Both the position numbers and the translations under genes were made by a program. The notes beneath the pieces are model-generated. The model did no database searches. It worked only from the letters and a program-made list of their open reading frames with translations, and was not told the origin of the DNA. Source: Chitinophaga sp. CF418 (lineage in GTDB: Bacteria; Bacteroidota; Bacteroidia; Chitinophagales; Chitinophagaceae). Taken from it: 64,000 nucleotides of DNA. Position 1 is the stretch's first letter. Each line of letters starts with the position of its first letter. Shown one piece after another: positions 16,609-25,391 of this stretch. The stretch spans positions 744,001 through 808,000 of the forward strand of contig NZ_FRCN01000001.1 in the NCBI RefSeq assembly GCF_900142925.1, written 5' to 3'.

Positions 16609-17835
16609 TTAAACTGCCTGAAATGCCTTCGCTGTCTGTTGTTTTTTACCAACACCTTTTTTTCCTTTCTTTTTACGTCCCAGCCACACCAGGAAACCGG
16701 TAACAGGCAAACTTGCACCGGTCAGGGCGCCAAAGAAGGCCAGGATCTTGCCGGGCAAACCCAGTATTGAACCTACGTGAATATCGTAGTTCATTTTACG
16801 CAGTTTTGCACCAACACCAGCTTCCTGGAAACTGATCCCGAATACTTTATCGCCCGTTAGCTGCTGTACGGTATGCTGATCGAAGGCGTAACTCCTGTTA
16901 TTATAGAACTTGCCGGCGGTAGGATAGATCGTGATATTAATGGCAGATTTCGGTTTCGAAGTATCTGCAAAAGTGTAGTAAAATCCTTCTGCTTCCGGAT
17001 GTTTACTAAGTACTTTCCCCCATACAAGATCCATTGCCTGTTCAGGCGTATACAACTTACCTGCCTGCAATGAATCTGACTGCGGTCTCTTGAAATCAGG
17101 CAGGGTTTGTCCGCCGGAAGTGACCCAGTACAATCCCTTACTATACCATTTGATGCCGTATACCATTCCCGTCAGCGCCATGGCCAGCACTATCAGCAAT
17201 GAGTAAAAGCCCAGCACATTATGCAGGTCATAATTCACTCTTTTGAAAGAAGCTTTCCATTTGATCTTAAAACTCTGGTCGCGGGTAGCTTTCGTCCATT
17301 TCTGCGGCCACCACAATACCATTCCTGTAATGAGGATGATCACAAAAGTGAGGGTGCTGTAGTTCACGATAGGACGGCCTATTTCTGAAGGCATCCACAG
17401 GAAACGGTGACCATTCAGGATAAAACGGAAAAAGTCTGTCTCGCCTGGTTTGTTTTCTTTTATACTGATCACCTGACCAGTGTAGGGATTCAGCCTCATC
17501 ACCGTATTGCCTTTTCTTCCCTCACCCAGACTCAGATAAATAGCTGTTCCCTGCTGATAGGTAACATATCCCGGTTTTTTACCCGGATATTTCGCTGCAG
17601 CTATTTCTTTCACCTGGGATGGCGTAATCACCGGTTTATCCTGTCTGGCAATCACCGTTTCCGGTTCCACCAGTCTGGTAATCTCATCATGAAATACCCA
17701 AATGCAGGCGGTTACGCATACAATAAGCATCACGATACCGGTGATCAGGCCCAGCCAAAGATGTAGCCAGGCAGATATGCGGTAAAAAAGGCTGTGTTTC
17801 TTTTTAACAGCTGGTTTCCGGGAGAAGAAATTCAT
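16609..17835 (-). CDS. PepSY-associated transmembrane protein
   Basis: 408 residues from ATG 17835; an upstream in-frame TTG at 17862 is possible but poor. A basic N-terminus (FSRKPAVKKK) leads into a first membrane helix (about 20-45); three more lie near 155-175, 200-225 and 360-385. Between them are PepSY-type periplasmic regions (ITPSQVKEIAAAKYPGKK). Families of this kind often accompany iron uptake and may move electrons or reduce ferric siderophores; that role is inferred. A TATTTTTG box (complement of 17900-17907) lies about 65 bases upstream. The promoter, leader and first ~60 coding bases are duplicated at 19650-19859. Confidence 0.85.
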   Translation of the reverse strand: MNFFSRKPAVKKKHSLFYRISAWLHLWLGLITGIVMLIVCVTACIWVFHDEITRLVEPETVIARQDKPVITPSQVKEIAAAKYPGKKPGYVTYQQGTAIYLSLGEGRKGNTVMRLNPYTGQVISIKENKPGETDFFRFILNGHRFLWMPSEIGRPIVNYSTLTFVIILITGMVLWWPQKWTKATRDQSFKIKWKASFKRVNYDLHNVLGFYSLLIVLAMALTGMVYGIKWYSKGLYWVTSGGQTLPDFKRPQSDSLQAGKLYTPEQAMDLVWGKVLSKHPEAEGFYYTFADTSKPKSAINITIYPTAGKFYNNRSYAFDQHTVQQLTGDKVFGISFQEAGVGAKLRKMNYDIHVGSILGLPGKILAFFGALTGASLPVTGFLVWLGRKKKGKKGVGKKQQTAKAFQAV

Positions 17836-17989
17836 GTTTACGGTATTGAATAATGGGTCCAATGGACGAACCGGCGCGCTAATTGTTGATAGAATAGGGC
17901 AAAAATACCTTCTTGTCCTACAAAAGGTTTACGCAATCGGGAAATAATACAGGAGGAAAAAAGATCGGATTTGAGCAGGGGAAATGCAG
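17779..17989. repeat. Direct repeat copy 1: promoter, leader and 5' end of the PepSY gene
   Basis: This 211-bp stretch recurs in the same orientation at 19650-19859 with roughly 90% identity. It includes the first ~19 codons of the PepSY gene, its leader and its TATTTTTG promoter box, plus about 80 bp towards gpmA. Homology stops abruptly at both ends. Copy 1 is evidently the functional one, since it continues into the full gene. Confidence 0.9.
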
Positions 17990-18029
17990 ATTTAAAGCAC
18001 TATCTTATTAACTCCTAAAAGACACAACT

Positions 18030-18719
18030 ATGCTTAAACTGGTATTACTCCGCCACGGACAAAGCGAATGGAATCTGGAGAACCGCTTTACAGGCTGGAC
18101 AGATGTTGATCTCTCAGAAGAAGGCGTTGTACAGGCCAGACATGCCGGACGCATATTAAAAGAGAATGGTTATTCATTTGATATCGCCTTTACTTCCGTA
18201 TTAAAAAGATCAATTAAGACCCTGCACTTTGCGCTGGAGGAGATGGACTTATTGTGGATTCCCGTGCAAAAATCCTGGCGACTGAACGAACGTTTTTATG
18301 GTGCTTTACAGGGGTTAAATAAGGCAGAAATAGCCGCTCAGTATGGCGAAGAACAGGTACATAAATGGCGTAGGGACCCGCATGAACACCCACCGGCGGT
18401 GGACAGGTCTGATCCGCGATATCCGGGGAATGATCCCACGTATAAAGATCTGACAGAGAGAGAATTGCCGGTAACAGAAAATCTCAGTGAAACGATGAAC
18501 AGGGTGCTTCCCTATTGGTCGGAAACTATTATGAACGCAGTCAAAAAACATCAGAAAGTGATCATCTCCGCGCACGGTAATAGTCTGCGTGCATTGATAC
18601 AATATGTAGATCATCTGACGGATGATGAAGTAACACAATTGGATATTCCTACCGGTGTGCCCTGGGTATATGAGCTGGATGAGGATTTTAACAGGGTGAG
18701 GCATTATTATCTGGAGTAA
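18030..18719 (+). CDS. gpmA: 2,3-bisphosphoglycerate-dependent phosphoglycerate mutase
   Basis: 229 residues interconverting 3- and 2-phosphoglycerate in glycolysis. The histidine-phosphatase signature [12 protein letters not shown] holds the phospho-His (His9); [27 protein letters not shown], and the C-terminal [13 protein letters not shown] with the second catalytic His complete the site. Length is close to E. coli GpmA (about 250) and typical of the short bacterial form. It lies between the two copies of the PepSY 5' repeat, directly upstream of the candidate toxin-antitoxin pair, about 95 bp away. Confidence 0.95.
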   Translation: MLKLVLLRHGQSEWNLENRFTGWTDVDLSEEGVVQARHAGRILKENGYSFDIAFTSVLKRSIKTLHFALEEMDLLWIPVQKSWRLNERFYGALQGLNKAEIAAQYGEEQVHKWRRDPHEHPPAVDRSDPRYPGNDPTYKDLTERELPVTENLSETMNRVLPYWSETIMNAVKKHQKVIISAHGNSLRALIQYVDHLTDDEVTQLDIPTGVPWVYELDEDFNRVRHYYLE

Positions 18720-18814
18720 AATGTACTTCTTAATTTTTTATATCCGCATTAAAACCTGTAACTTAGAATACTGATTTTCTTTGCATTATCAGGCGACTAC
18801 AAGCTGAATAAATA

Positions 18815-19297
18815 ATGATTACACTAGACTTAAATTCAGTTTTACATTCTCAGTACAGGGAAAACAAAGGGTATAAAAAACTACTCTCCTGGTATTTCCT
18901 ACTCCGGAGTTTTGTGCCAATAAACTGGCCTCTAAAAAAAGCCAATCGAAAACTGACAGCCCGCCTTGTAACTTTAAAAGAGATACATGCCTATTTACTG
19001 GAAAAGGTGCCGGAATTGAAAGACACAGACCTGCATGCTGAGATAAGTTCTACCGAAAAACTGATTGAGTATCTGTATAAACAAAGAGAGGTCCTGGAAG
19101 GACACATGCTCCAGTCGAAGTTTACGTCCTTACAACCGTCTCTTGATATCACGTCAGAATTTATAGAGGTACTTCATAGCATATTACGTCTATTAAAGAA
19201 AAATACGCTCAAACAACCATTAACAAATACAACCGAAGAAGCTGCTCTTGCTGTTAACCGTTCAAATAAAACTATGAATAAGCTGTGTGGCCGTTAA
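18815..19297 (+). CDS. Helical protein of unknown function, candidate antitoxin
   Basis: 160 residues, mainly predicted helix from its pattern (RKLTARLVTLKEIHAYLLEKV, TEKLIEYLYKQREVLEG, SEFIEVLHSILRLLKK). An early stretch (KLLSWYFLLRSFVP) is hydrophobic but short. No helix-turn-helix or known antitoxin motif is evident. Its last 11 bases overlap the start of the MazF/PemK-like gene, so the two are translationally coupled, as in type II toxin-antitoxin operons; that is the only basis for the antitoxin label. The pair is enclosed by the PepSY 5' repeats. Confidence 0.6.
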   Translation: MITLDLNSVLHSQYRENKGYKKLLSWYFLLRSFVPINWPLKKANRKLTARLVTLKEIHAYLLEKVPELKDTDLHAEISSTEKLIEYLYKQREVLEGHMLQSKFTSLQPSLDITSEFIEVLHSILRLLKKNTLKQPLTNTTEEAALAVNRSNKTMNKLCGR

Positions 19298-19649
19298 CCA
19301 ACGCGACGTTTATCTACTCCCTCATCCTTACGGAAATAATCACGGCGAACCACATCCACATATTGTTCTTTCAGTACTTGAAGCCAATCAGTACGAAAAT
19401 ACTTTTATTGCCGTGATGATTACCAGTTCGTCTGTTACCAGGGATGATTTTTCTTTTGCCTTGTATGACCAGATGTTTGAGAAACCTTTGGCCAAAAAAA
19501 ATTGTCATGCCAGAATGCATCTCATGACTCTCTCATTTGGAGAAGATATTGACAGGCCGAAGATCAATACAATGAAAATTGCTCCTTTTAAAGAATTGAT
19601 GCGAAGTATAGGTGATCTGATATTCGATTATGACTTCCTTCCTAAATAA
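19287..19649 (+). CDS. MazF/PemK-like protein, candidate toxin
   Basis: 120 residues. The N-terminus RDVYLLPHPYGNNHG then HPHIVLSV matches the layout of MazF/PemK toxins (a GDI-like strand, a loop with Gly, then a RPALVIS-like strand), and AVMITSSS resembles the conserved I-T-S region. These are usually mRNA interferases. The family is a judgement by eye: the usual Arg-Pro is here His-Pro, so activity is uncertain. It overlaps the preceding gene by 11 bp. Its stop codon touches repeat copy 2, and the promoter in that copy points back into this gene from the other strand. Confidence 0.55.
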   Translation: MAVNQRDVYLLPHPYGNNHGEPHPHIVLSVLEANQYENTFIAVMITSSSVTRDDFSFALYDQMFEKPLAKKNCHARMHLMTLSFGEDIDRPKINTMKIAPFKELMRSIGDLIFDYDFLPK

Positions 19650-19706
19650 GCGGTAAAAAAGGCTGCGTTTCTTTTTAACAGCTGGTTTCCGGGAGCAGAA
19701 ATTCAT
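19533..19706 (-). pseudogene. Truncated PepSY 5' fragment fused to an antisense frame
   Basis: Inside repeat copy 2 the PepSY ATG is retained (19706), giving MNFCSRKPAVKKK and about 19 residues matching the PepSY protein, after which homology ends and the frame runs on antisense to the toxin gene for a total of 57 residues. The TATTTTTG box (complement of 19771-19778) is also retained, so the fragment may be transcribed. It is most simply a gene remnant; whether the chimeric peptide or antisense RNA matters is unknown. Confidence 0.7.
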
Positions 19707-19859
19707 GTTTACGGTATTGAACGATTGGCCCAATGGACGAACCAGCGCGCTAATTGTTGATAGAACAGGTCAAAAATACCTTCTTGTTATACAAAAGGTT
19801 TACGCAATCGGGAATTAATAAAGAAGGGAAAAAGATCGGATTGAGCGAGGGAATTGCAG
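19650..19859. repeat. Direct repeat copy 2 of the PepSY promoter/leader
   Basis: About 90% identical to 17779-17989. It begins at the base after the toxin-gene stop codon and ends at a GCAG shared with copy 1, after which the sequences differ. Changes are concentrated in the leader and beyond the promoter; the -7 box and the start codon are intact. The rest of this intergenic stretch (19860-19972) is AT-rich with no further structure that I see. Confidence 0.9.
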
Positions 19860-19972
19860 GATGAGGCTTCGTTCATTTTCTGAATACAATTAGACGTTGT
19901 TCAGTATGTTCATTTAGGTTGTAATTTTTATTAGTAGATCAAATTCTAATAATTTCACTTAAAACATATTTT

Positions 19973-20248
19973 ATGAATGCGTTATTGGAAAATGAAAAAC
20001 AAATCATCCTAAATTTTTTCGAAGCATCTTCCAACGACTATTGGAAAACTATACGTGAAATATCTGCTGCCACAGGCGTCAGGTTTGATGATGTACTGGA
20101 AATTATTTTTACTTCAAAAGATTTTGCGGAATCTAATTCCAGGAGAAAAAAAGGAGAACTATTATACACAAGCCGCAAAGTGTATAGTGAGAGAGCTCCC
20201 TTTTGGGAACAATTATTAGCTGCTTTTATAAACAGAGCTGCTTATTAA
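19973..20248 (+). CDS. Small winged-helix-like protein of unknown function
   Basis: 91 residues. The order of elements (helix with REISAATGV as a possible recognition region, a second helix DVLEIIFTSKDF, then a basic hairpin SRRKKGELLYTSRKVY) looks like a winged helix-turn-helix, and ends in a hydrophobic helix FWEQLLAAFINRAAY. I do not recognise a family. It is 17 bp upstream of a small membrane-protein gene on the same strand, suggesting a two-gene unit. Small wHTH-like adaptors next to membrane proteins occur in conflict systems of this phylum, but there is no effector domain here to prove it. Confidence 0.6.
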   Translation: MNALLENEKQIILNFFEASSNDYWKTIREISAATGVRFDDVLEIIFTSKDFAESNSRRKKGELLYTSRKVYSERAPFWEQLLAAFINRAAY

Positions 20249-20265
20249 ACTATCCTTGAAACTAT

Positions 20266-20568
20266 ATGACCTTTTTTCAATCTCCTGTTTTTTGCTGCAT
20301 GTTGGGGGCTATTGCGGTTCGACTACTTGAAATCGCAGAAACATCAAAGTTAGACGTGCCTCAAAAGTCAAACTATGTGTCAATTAAATTCTATATATCA
20401 GCAATTGCATCCATTGTCATTGCTGTAATTGTTGGATATATTTACTTTGATGACCAACATACTTACAATCGCATCGTGTACTTTCATACCGGAGCAACAT
20501 CGCCGTTGCTAGTCAGAACGCTATCGAGCAAATTATCAGCTGCGGTAGATGCCAGACTGAAAGAGTGA
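20266..20568 (+). CDS. Small membrane protein paired with the preceding gene
   Basis: 100 residues with two hydrophobic segments (about 5-22 and 40-60) separated by a polar stretch ETSKLDVPQKSN, and a soluble C-terminal ~40 residues containing YFHTGATSPLLVRTLSSKL. No catalytic motif is visible. Together with the 91-residue gene it forms a probable operon at the edge of the repeat-bounded region, and the pair is convergent with metG behind a shared terminator. Function unknown. Confidence 0.55.
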   Translation: MTFFQSPVFCCMLGAIAVRLLEIAETSKLDVPQKSNYVSIKFYISAIASIVIAVIVGYIYFDDQHTYNRIVYFHTGATSPLLVRTLSSKLSAAVDARLKE

Positions 20569-20599
20569 GAGTACAACAGTATAACCTGATACCTAAATA

Positions 20600-20635
20600 A
20601 AAGGCCCTCCAACGCTCACGCGCTGAAGGGCCTTT
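20600..20635. terminator. Bidirectional terminator between the small membrane gene and metG
   Basis: AAAGGCCCT pairs with AGGGCCTTT over an 18-base loop that can itself fold. It sits between convergent genes (32 bp past one stop, 19 bp past the other), so it probably serves both. Confidence 0.8.
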
Positions 20636-20653
20636 CATATCTTTAAAAACTAT

Positions 20654-22720
20654 TTATCTCACTTCACTTCCTGCATCCACTACAGCATCCGGATTCACGA
20701 ACACTAGCTTTCCTGCAGCATTTTCCGCCATGAGGATCATTCCCTGGCTTTCAATACCCCGCATTTTCCTCGGTGCCAGGTTAGCGACCAGTGTCACCTG
20801 TTTACCAACCACTTCTTCCGGTGCAAAATGCGCTGCAATACCTGATACTACGGTACGTTTCTCAGAACCGATATCCACCAGCAGTTTTAACAGTTTATCC
20901 GCCTTAGGCACTTTCTCTGCTTCCAGGATGGTACCTACACGCAGGTCCAGTTTAGCGAAATCTTCAAACTGAATCTCCTCTTTCACTTCTTTCTCTGCAG
21001 GTGCTGCCGTTTCAGCCGGAGTGGCCGGTTTGACCAGACCCGCATGCAGTTTTTCGATCTGTTCCTGTATCTTGGCGTCTTCAATCTGGCCAAACAACTT
21101 TTCCGGCTCCCGCAGGGAGTAACCCACGCTCACCAGCTTCAGGCTGCCCGCATTTTCCCACTCCAGCATACGGTCTACCACTTTCAGCATATGACAGATC
21201 TTTTTAGCTGTAAACGGCAGGAATGGATTCGCCAGAATTGCCAGGTTTGCTGTTAACTGCAGACACAGGTGCAGGCAGTTGTCGATCAGCTTCTGATTTT
21301 CCGCAGCATTCTTAGCCAGTATCCATGGTTCTTTCTCCTGCAGATACCTGTTACCCTGGCGGGCTACTTCGATCACTTCAGCCAATGCCTCACGAAGACG
21401 GAAATTCTCAATAGAATCTTCTATTTTCTGTTTTGAAGCCAATAAGTTGGTTAGTACCGCATCATCCTTTTCATCCTTTACTTCAGAATGAAAAGCAGGC
21501 ACTTTACCGCCACACAATTTGTGCATCAATACCATAGTACGGTGCACGAAATTGCTGAAGATGTCTGCCAACTCACTGTTGTTACGCTGCTGGAAGTCTT
21601 TCCAGGTAAAGTCGTTATCCTTGGTCTCAGGGGCTGTACTGGTCAGTACATAACGCAGTACATCCTGCTGGTCAGGAAAATCCTTTACGTAATCGTGTAC
21701 CCATACCGCCCAGTTACGGGAAGTGGACACCTTATCTCCTTCAATGTTCAGGAACTCATTGGCCGGTACGTTGTCAGGCAGCACAAAGTTTCCATGTGCC
21801 TTGAGCATCGCCGGGAAGATAATGCAGTGGAACACGATATTATCTTTACCGATAAAGTGTACCAGCTTGGTATCTTCTTTACACCAGTAGTCCGCCCAGT
21901 TGTCGGTCAGCTCTTTGGTAGCGGAAATGTATCCGATAGGCGCATCGAACCAAACATACAATACTTTCCCTTCGGCGTCAGGCAGCGGCACTTTAATGCC
22001 CCAGTTGCTGTCGCGGGTCATTGCCCTGCTTTGCAGACCGCTATCCAGCCAGCTTTTACACTGACCATACACGTTATTTTTCCACTCTTTATGGCCTTCC
22101 AGGATCCATTCTTTCAGGAATGGCTCATAGTTCTGCAAAGGCATATACCAGTGCTTTGTCTGTCTTTTGACAGGTACAGCATTACTGAGGGTGGAGCGCG
22201 GGTTGATCAGCTCATCAGGGCTGAGGGAAGATCCGCATTTCTCACACTGGTCGCCATATGCGTTCGGATTGCCACATTTAGGGCAGGTGCCGGTGATATA
22301 ACGGTCAGCCAGGAATACGCCGGCAGTTTCATCGAAAAACTGTTCAGTCACTTTTTCTTCAAACAGTCCTTTATCGTACATGGTTTTGAAGAAAGCCGCT
22401 GAGGTTTCATGATGTATCTGTTTAGTGGTACGGGAGAAAATATCGAAAGAGATACCCATGTCTGTAAAGCTGTCATAGATGATCTTATGATATTTATCCA
22501 CAATATCCTGAGGAGTTACCCCTTCCTTCATCGCTTTGATGGTGATAGGCACTCCATGTTCGTCAGTTCCTCCTACGAACTTTACATCCGCCTTTTTAGC
22601 GCGCAGGTAGCGCACGTAAATGTCGGCGGGAATATAACAGCCTGCCAGGTGGCCGATGTGGACCGGTCCATTGGCATAAGGCAATGCCGCTGTTATTAGA
22701 TATCTGTTAAATTTTCCCAT
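20654..22720 (-). CDS. metG: Methionyl-tRNA synthetase
   Basis: 688 residues; charges tRNA-Met with methionine. The class I HIGH motif is HIGH at 21-24, after [11 protein letters not shown] zinc-knuckle region has [18 protein letters not shown] (about 145-162). The KMSKS loop appears as KVSTSRNW, a common variant in MetG. The C-terminal ~110 residues ([20 protein letters not shown]) form the tRNA-binding EMAP-II/Trbp111-like domain joined by an Ala/Pro/Glu linker. A TACCTTTG box (complement of 22835-22842) about 115 bases upstream may be its promoter, with no well-placed TTG. Confidence 0.97.
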   Translation of the reverse strand: MGKFNRYLITAALPYANGPVHIGHLAGCYIPADIYVRYLRAKKADVKFVGGTDEHGVPITIKAMKEGVTPQDIVDKYHKIIYDSFTDMGISFDIFSRTTKQIHHETSAAFFKTMYDKGLFEEKVTEQFFDETAGVFLADRYITGTCPKCGNPNAYGDQCEKCGSSLSPDELINPRSTLSNAVPVKRQTKHWYMPLQNYEPFLKEWILEGHKEWKNNVYGQCKSWLDSGLQSRAMTRDSNWGIKVPLPDAEGKVLYVWFDAPIGYISATKELTDNWADYWCKEDTKLVHFIGKDNIVFHCIIFPAMLKAHGNFVLPDNVPANEFLNIEGDKVSTSRNWAVWVHDYVKDFPDQQDVLRYVLTSTAPETKDNDFTWKDFQQRNNSELADIFSNFVHRTMVLMHKLCGGKVPAFHSEVKDEKDDAVLTNLLASKQKIEDSIENFRLREALAEVIEVARQGNRYLQEKEPWILAKNAAENQKLIDNCLHLCLQLTANLAILANPFLPFTAKKICHMLKVVDRMLEWENAGSLKLVSVGYSLREPEKLFGQIEDAKIQEQIEKLHAGLVKPATPAETAAPAEKEVKEEIQFEDFAKLDLRVGTILEAEKVPKADKLLKLLVDIGSEKRTVVSGIAAHFAPEEVVGKQVTLVANLAPRKMRGIESQGMILMAENAAGKLVFVNPDAVVDAGSEVR

Positions 22721-22858
22721 GTTCGCTTAAAGAATGCTTAAATAATCGAAATTCTGTTTTTGCTTTTGGAAGAGCGAAAAGTATTTATCAACTTAGCCCT
22801 GTCAGGGTTGGGATATTCGCCCCCAAATAGTCAGCAAAGGTAATTAAAGCATAGAACA

Positions 22859-23770
22859 ATGAGAATTCCGCCGTACCTCAAAAAAGGTGATCTTATAGGC
22901 ATCACCTGCAGCAGTAGCAAAATGGACCAGCAGGCAGCAGAATATGCCGCTGGAGTGATCAGTTCCTGGGGTTACCAGGTACATCTGGGCATTACGGTAG
23001 GCACCAGTTTCCATAATTTTTCCGCTCCGGATGAGCTGCGGCTGGAAGAGCTGCAGGACATGCTGGACGATCCTGATATTAAGGCCATCGTCTTTGGCCG
23101 TGGTGGTTATGGCCTGGTGTGCATACTGGACGACCTGGATTTCAAGAAGTTCCGCAAACATCCGAAATGGATATGTGGTTACAGCGACATTACCGTACTC
23201 CATACGCATATTCATCAGCAATATGGTGTTCCGACCATTCACTCCATGATGTGCAGTGGTATCAGGCCTGATACGGTCGAAAATGAGTATGTGGACAGCC
23301 TCCGCATGGCGCTCAAGGGTACCCCTTACCGCTATGCCTGCGCACCGCATGACCTGAATCGCACTGGTAAAGCCAGCGGTCAGCTCATCGGCGGGAACCT
23401 GTCCATCCTGGCCAACCTCTCAGGTACTGATTCGCAGCCCGATACCAAAGGAAAGATCCTTTTCCTGGAAGATATCAGCGAGTACCGTTATAACATAGAC
23501 AGGATGATGTACAACCTGAAAAGGGCCGGATGGCTGGAAGGCCTGGCCGGACTGGTGGTAGGTTCTTTTACGGACAGTAAAGAGACTGAAACGCCCTTTG
23601 GCCAGACCGAATATGAGATCATCAGGAATATAGTCCAGGATTATGATTATCCCGTTTGTTTTGGCTTCCCCGTGGGCCATACCAACGAGAACTATGCACT
23701 GAAAATAGGGTTACCACACGAACTGCAGGTTACTGCCAGACAGAGTAGACTACTGCAGCGCGATATCTAA
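22859..23770 (+). CDS. LD-carboxypeptidase (peptidase family S66)
   Basis: 303 residues. All three expected catalytic elements are visible: the nucleophile Ser109 in CGYSDIT, a Glu in LFLEDISEYRYNIDR, and a His in GFPVGHTNENYALKIG. VFGRGGYGLVCIL is the conserved loop after the first sheet. The enzyme removes the terminal D-alanine from tetrapeptides in cytosolic murein recycling; no signal peptide is present. Its 3' end overlaps the convergent hydrolase gene by 21 bp. Confidence 0.92.
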   Translation: MRIPPYLKKGDLIGITCSSSKMDQQAAEYAAGVISSWGYQVHLGITVGTSFHNFSAPDELRLEELQDMLDDPDIKAIVFGRGGYGLVCILDDLDFKKFRKHPKWICGYSDITVLHTHIHQQYGVPTIHSMMCSGIRPDTVENEYVDSLRMALKGTPYRYACAPHDLNRTGKASGQLIGGNLSILANLSGTDSQPDTKGKILFLEDISEYRYNIDRMMYNLKRAGWLEGLAGLVVGSFTDSKETETPFGQTEYEIIRNIVQDYDYPVCFGFPVGHTNENYALKIGLPHELQVTARQSRLLQRDI

Positions 23771-24553
23771 TGCTTTGCCATACTGCGGATAATTATCCAG
23801 GTTATTATGGTCAGCCCCGGGAACAGGAATGAACTTGTCTCCCGGCTTCAGTAACTTTTCCAGTTTTTTAGCAGATGCCAGCGGAATAGTGTGATCGTCT
23901 GTTCCATGCATGATTACAACAGGCGCTGTTACTTTGGGCAGATATTCGTCAGTAGGAAACTTGTATTCCAGCATATACTGGTATGGATAGATGGGCGCCA
24001 TGCGTGTTGCCAGATCAACCATGTTATAGTAAGGTGCTTCCAGCACCAGCCGTTTACAATCCCTGACAGCGGCCAGTTGGGCAGCCACACCTGTTCCAAG
24101 TGATCTTCCATAGATGATGATACTATCCGGCGGGAAGAACTTCCTGGCCACTTCATACATATGTAATGCATTGGCATAGATAGCAGTCTCTGTTAATGGA
24201 CCCGTAGACTTACCATAAGTAGGATAATCCATCATCAGCACATTGTAACCACGATTGACGCATTGTTGTGCTTTGCTGGCATATTTGGAGATATTCCGCG
24301 CATTGCCATGAAAATAGATCACCATGCCTTTGGGCGACGCTGCTTTAAACAATACGGCGCTCAGGGTTTCCTTCTCATTGATACGGATACGCATTTCCTC
24401 GAATGGTATATCGTATTTGAAAGCATAATCTGCCGTCAGCGGTTCCGGATGGAAGATCAGTTTCTTCTGCAGAAAATACAATACCACACCACCCAGCAGA
24501 TAGATGGCCAGTATCCATGAAAGTATGGGACGTAGCTTTAATTTACGGAGCAT
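23750..24553 (-). CDS. Membrane-anchored alpha/beta hydrolase
   Basis: 267 residues with one N-terminal membrane helix (about 11-28), then an alpha/beta-hydrolase fold: oxyanion-hole region VIYFHGNARN, nucleophile elbow IIYGRSLGTG with Ser in GRSLG, and late Asp/His in MHGTDDHTIP and GADHNNL. The FHGN and GRSLG pattern is like the BEM46/ABHD13 type serine hydrolases. Substrate unknown. It is the last gene of a minus-strand set of histidine kinase - ThiF-like - hydrolase with 9-16 bp gaps. Confidence 0.85.
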   Translation of the reverse strand: MLRKLKLRPILSWILAIYLLGGVVLYFLQKKLIFHPEPLTADYAFKYDIPFEEMRIRINEKETLSAVLFKAASPKGMVIYFHGNARNISKYASKAQQCVNRGYNVLMMDYPTYGKSTGPLTETAIYANALHMYEVARKFFPPDSIIIYGRSLGTGVAAQLAAVRDCKRLVLEAPYYNMVDLATRMAPIYPYQYMLEYKFPTDEYLPKVTAPVVIMHGTDDHTIPLASAKKLEKLLKPGDKFIPVPGADHNNLDNYPQYGKALDIALQ

Positions 24554-24562
24554 GAACTATGT

Positions 24563-25375
24563 TTAATCTTCAATATCAGGAACGATTTCCAGGTCATAGT
24601 CCTCTGCAGTCAATACGCCTTTCGCCCTTGTATCCGCCAGTATAGTAGCGTTAGGAGTAAGCGTACTTACTTCATAGGTATTATGCAGGAAGTTCATACT
24701 ATAGAACTTATTTGCCAGGCCGTCAGGCACACCGGCAATGAATTTCAGCACTTCATTCACTATCATCATACCGGTAGCGCCATGTGTTACGCCAATAGCG
24801 CCGGCATCGAAATTACGATGATCGTCTATCAGCGGCAGTGCGCAACGATAGGATGCTGCTGCATCTCCGCTGACAGGTGCGATATTAAAACCAGCCCACC
24901 AGGATACCCAGTTATGCACTTCACCGATCACAAAAGGTTTCCCCTCTGACATACATGCATCATTGATCACAAGATGTGTAGCAGCGTGCTGGGAACAATC
25001 AATAATAAGGTCCATGCCCTGCAGCAGTTGCTTTATATTATCCGGTTTTACCTGTAACAGTAAGGGATAATGTTTGGTAAAAGGATTACTGGCCCACAGA
25101 CGGCTGGCAGCCATTTTCGCTTTATGTTTGCGTATATCCTGCATCAGGTAAAGCGGCTGCCTGTGCATATCTTCATCACTGATCACCCCGTAATCGGCTA
25201 TACCGATCACACCAACTCCACTGGCGCTTAAATACTGAATCACCGGCGATCCCAATCCGCCAGCGCCAACTACCAATACACGTGTCTCCTTCAGCTTTTC
25301 CTGCATAGCTACTCCCATACCGGGAACAGCAATAGGATGCCTGAAATGCGCTAATTCTTTTTCAATTAATGCCAT
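24563..25375 (-). CDS. ThiF/MoeB/HesA-family adenylyltransferase-like protein
   Basis: 270 residues. The nucleotide-binding VLVVGAGGLGSPVIQYL, the acidic end of the next strand (IADYG) and the DMHRQPLY loop with the conserved Arg are typical of E1-like enzymes that adenylate ThiS/MoaD-type carrier tails. Later LIIDCSQHAATH and GVTHGATGMMIVNEVLKF fit the fold. The two CxxC zinc pairs of MoeB/ThiF are not present; only SYRC remains at the first site and the C-terminus has none, so this may be a divergent or HesA-like member. No carrier protein gene is nearby. It lies between the kinase and hydrolase genes. Confidence 0.8.
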   Translation of the reverse strand: MALIEKELAHFRHPIAVPGMGVAMQEKLKETRVLVVGAGGLGSPVIQYLSASGVGVIGIADYGVISDEDMHRQPLYLMQDIRKHKAKMAASRLWASNPFTKHYPLLLQVKPDNIKQLLQGMDLIIDCSQHAATHLVINDACMSEGKPFVIGEVHNWVSWWAGFNIAPVSGDAAASYRCALPLIDDHRNFDAGAIGVTHGATGMMIVNEVLKFIAGVPDGLANKFYSMNFLHNTYEVSTLTPNATILADTRAKGVLTAEDYDLEIVPDIED

Positions 25376-25391
25376 AGCTACATCAGTTATT

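Noticed and set aside
21488..22402. 304-codon plus-strand frame opposite metG
   Set aside because: Antisense of metG without any domain; no promoter or start signal supports it.
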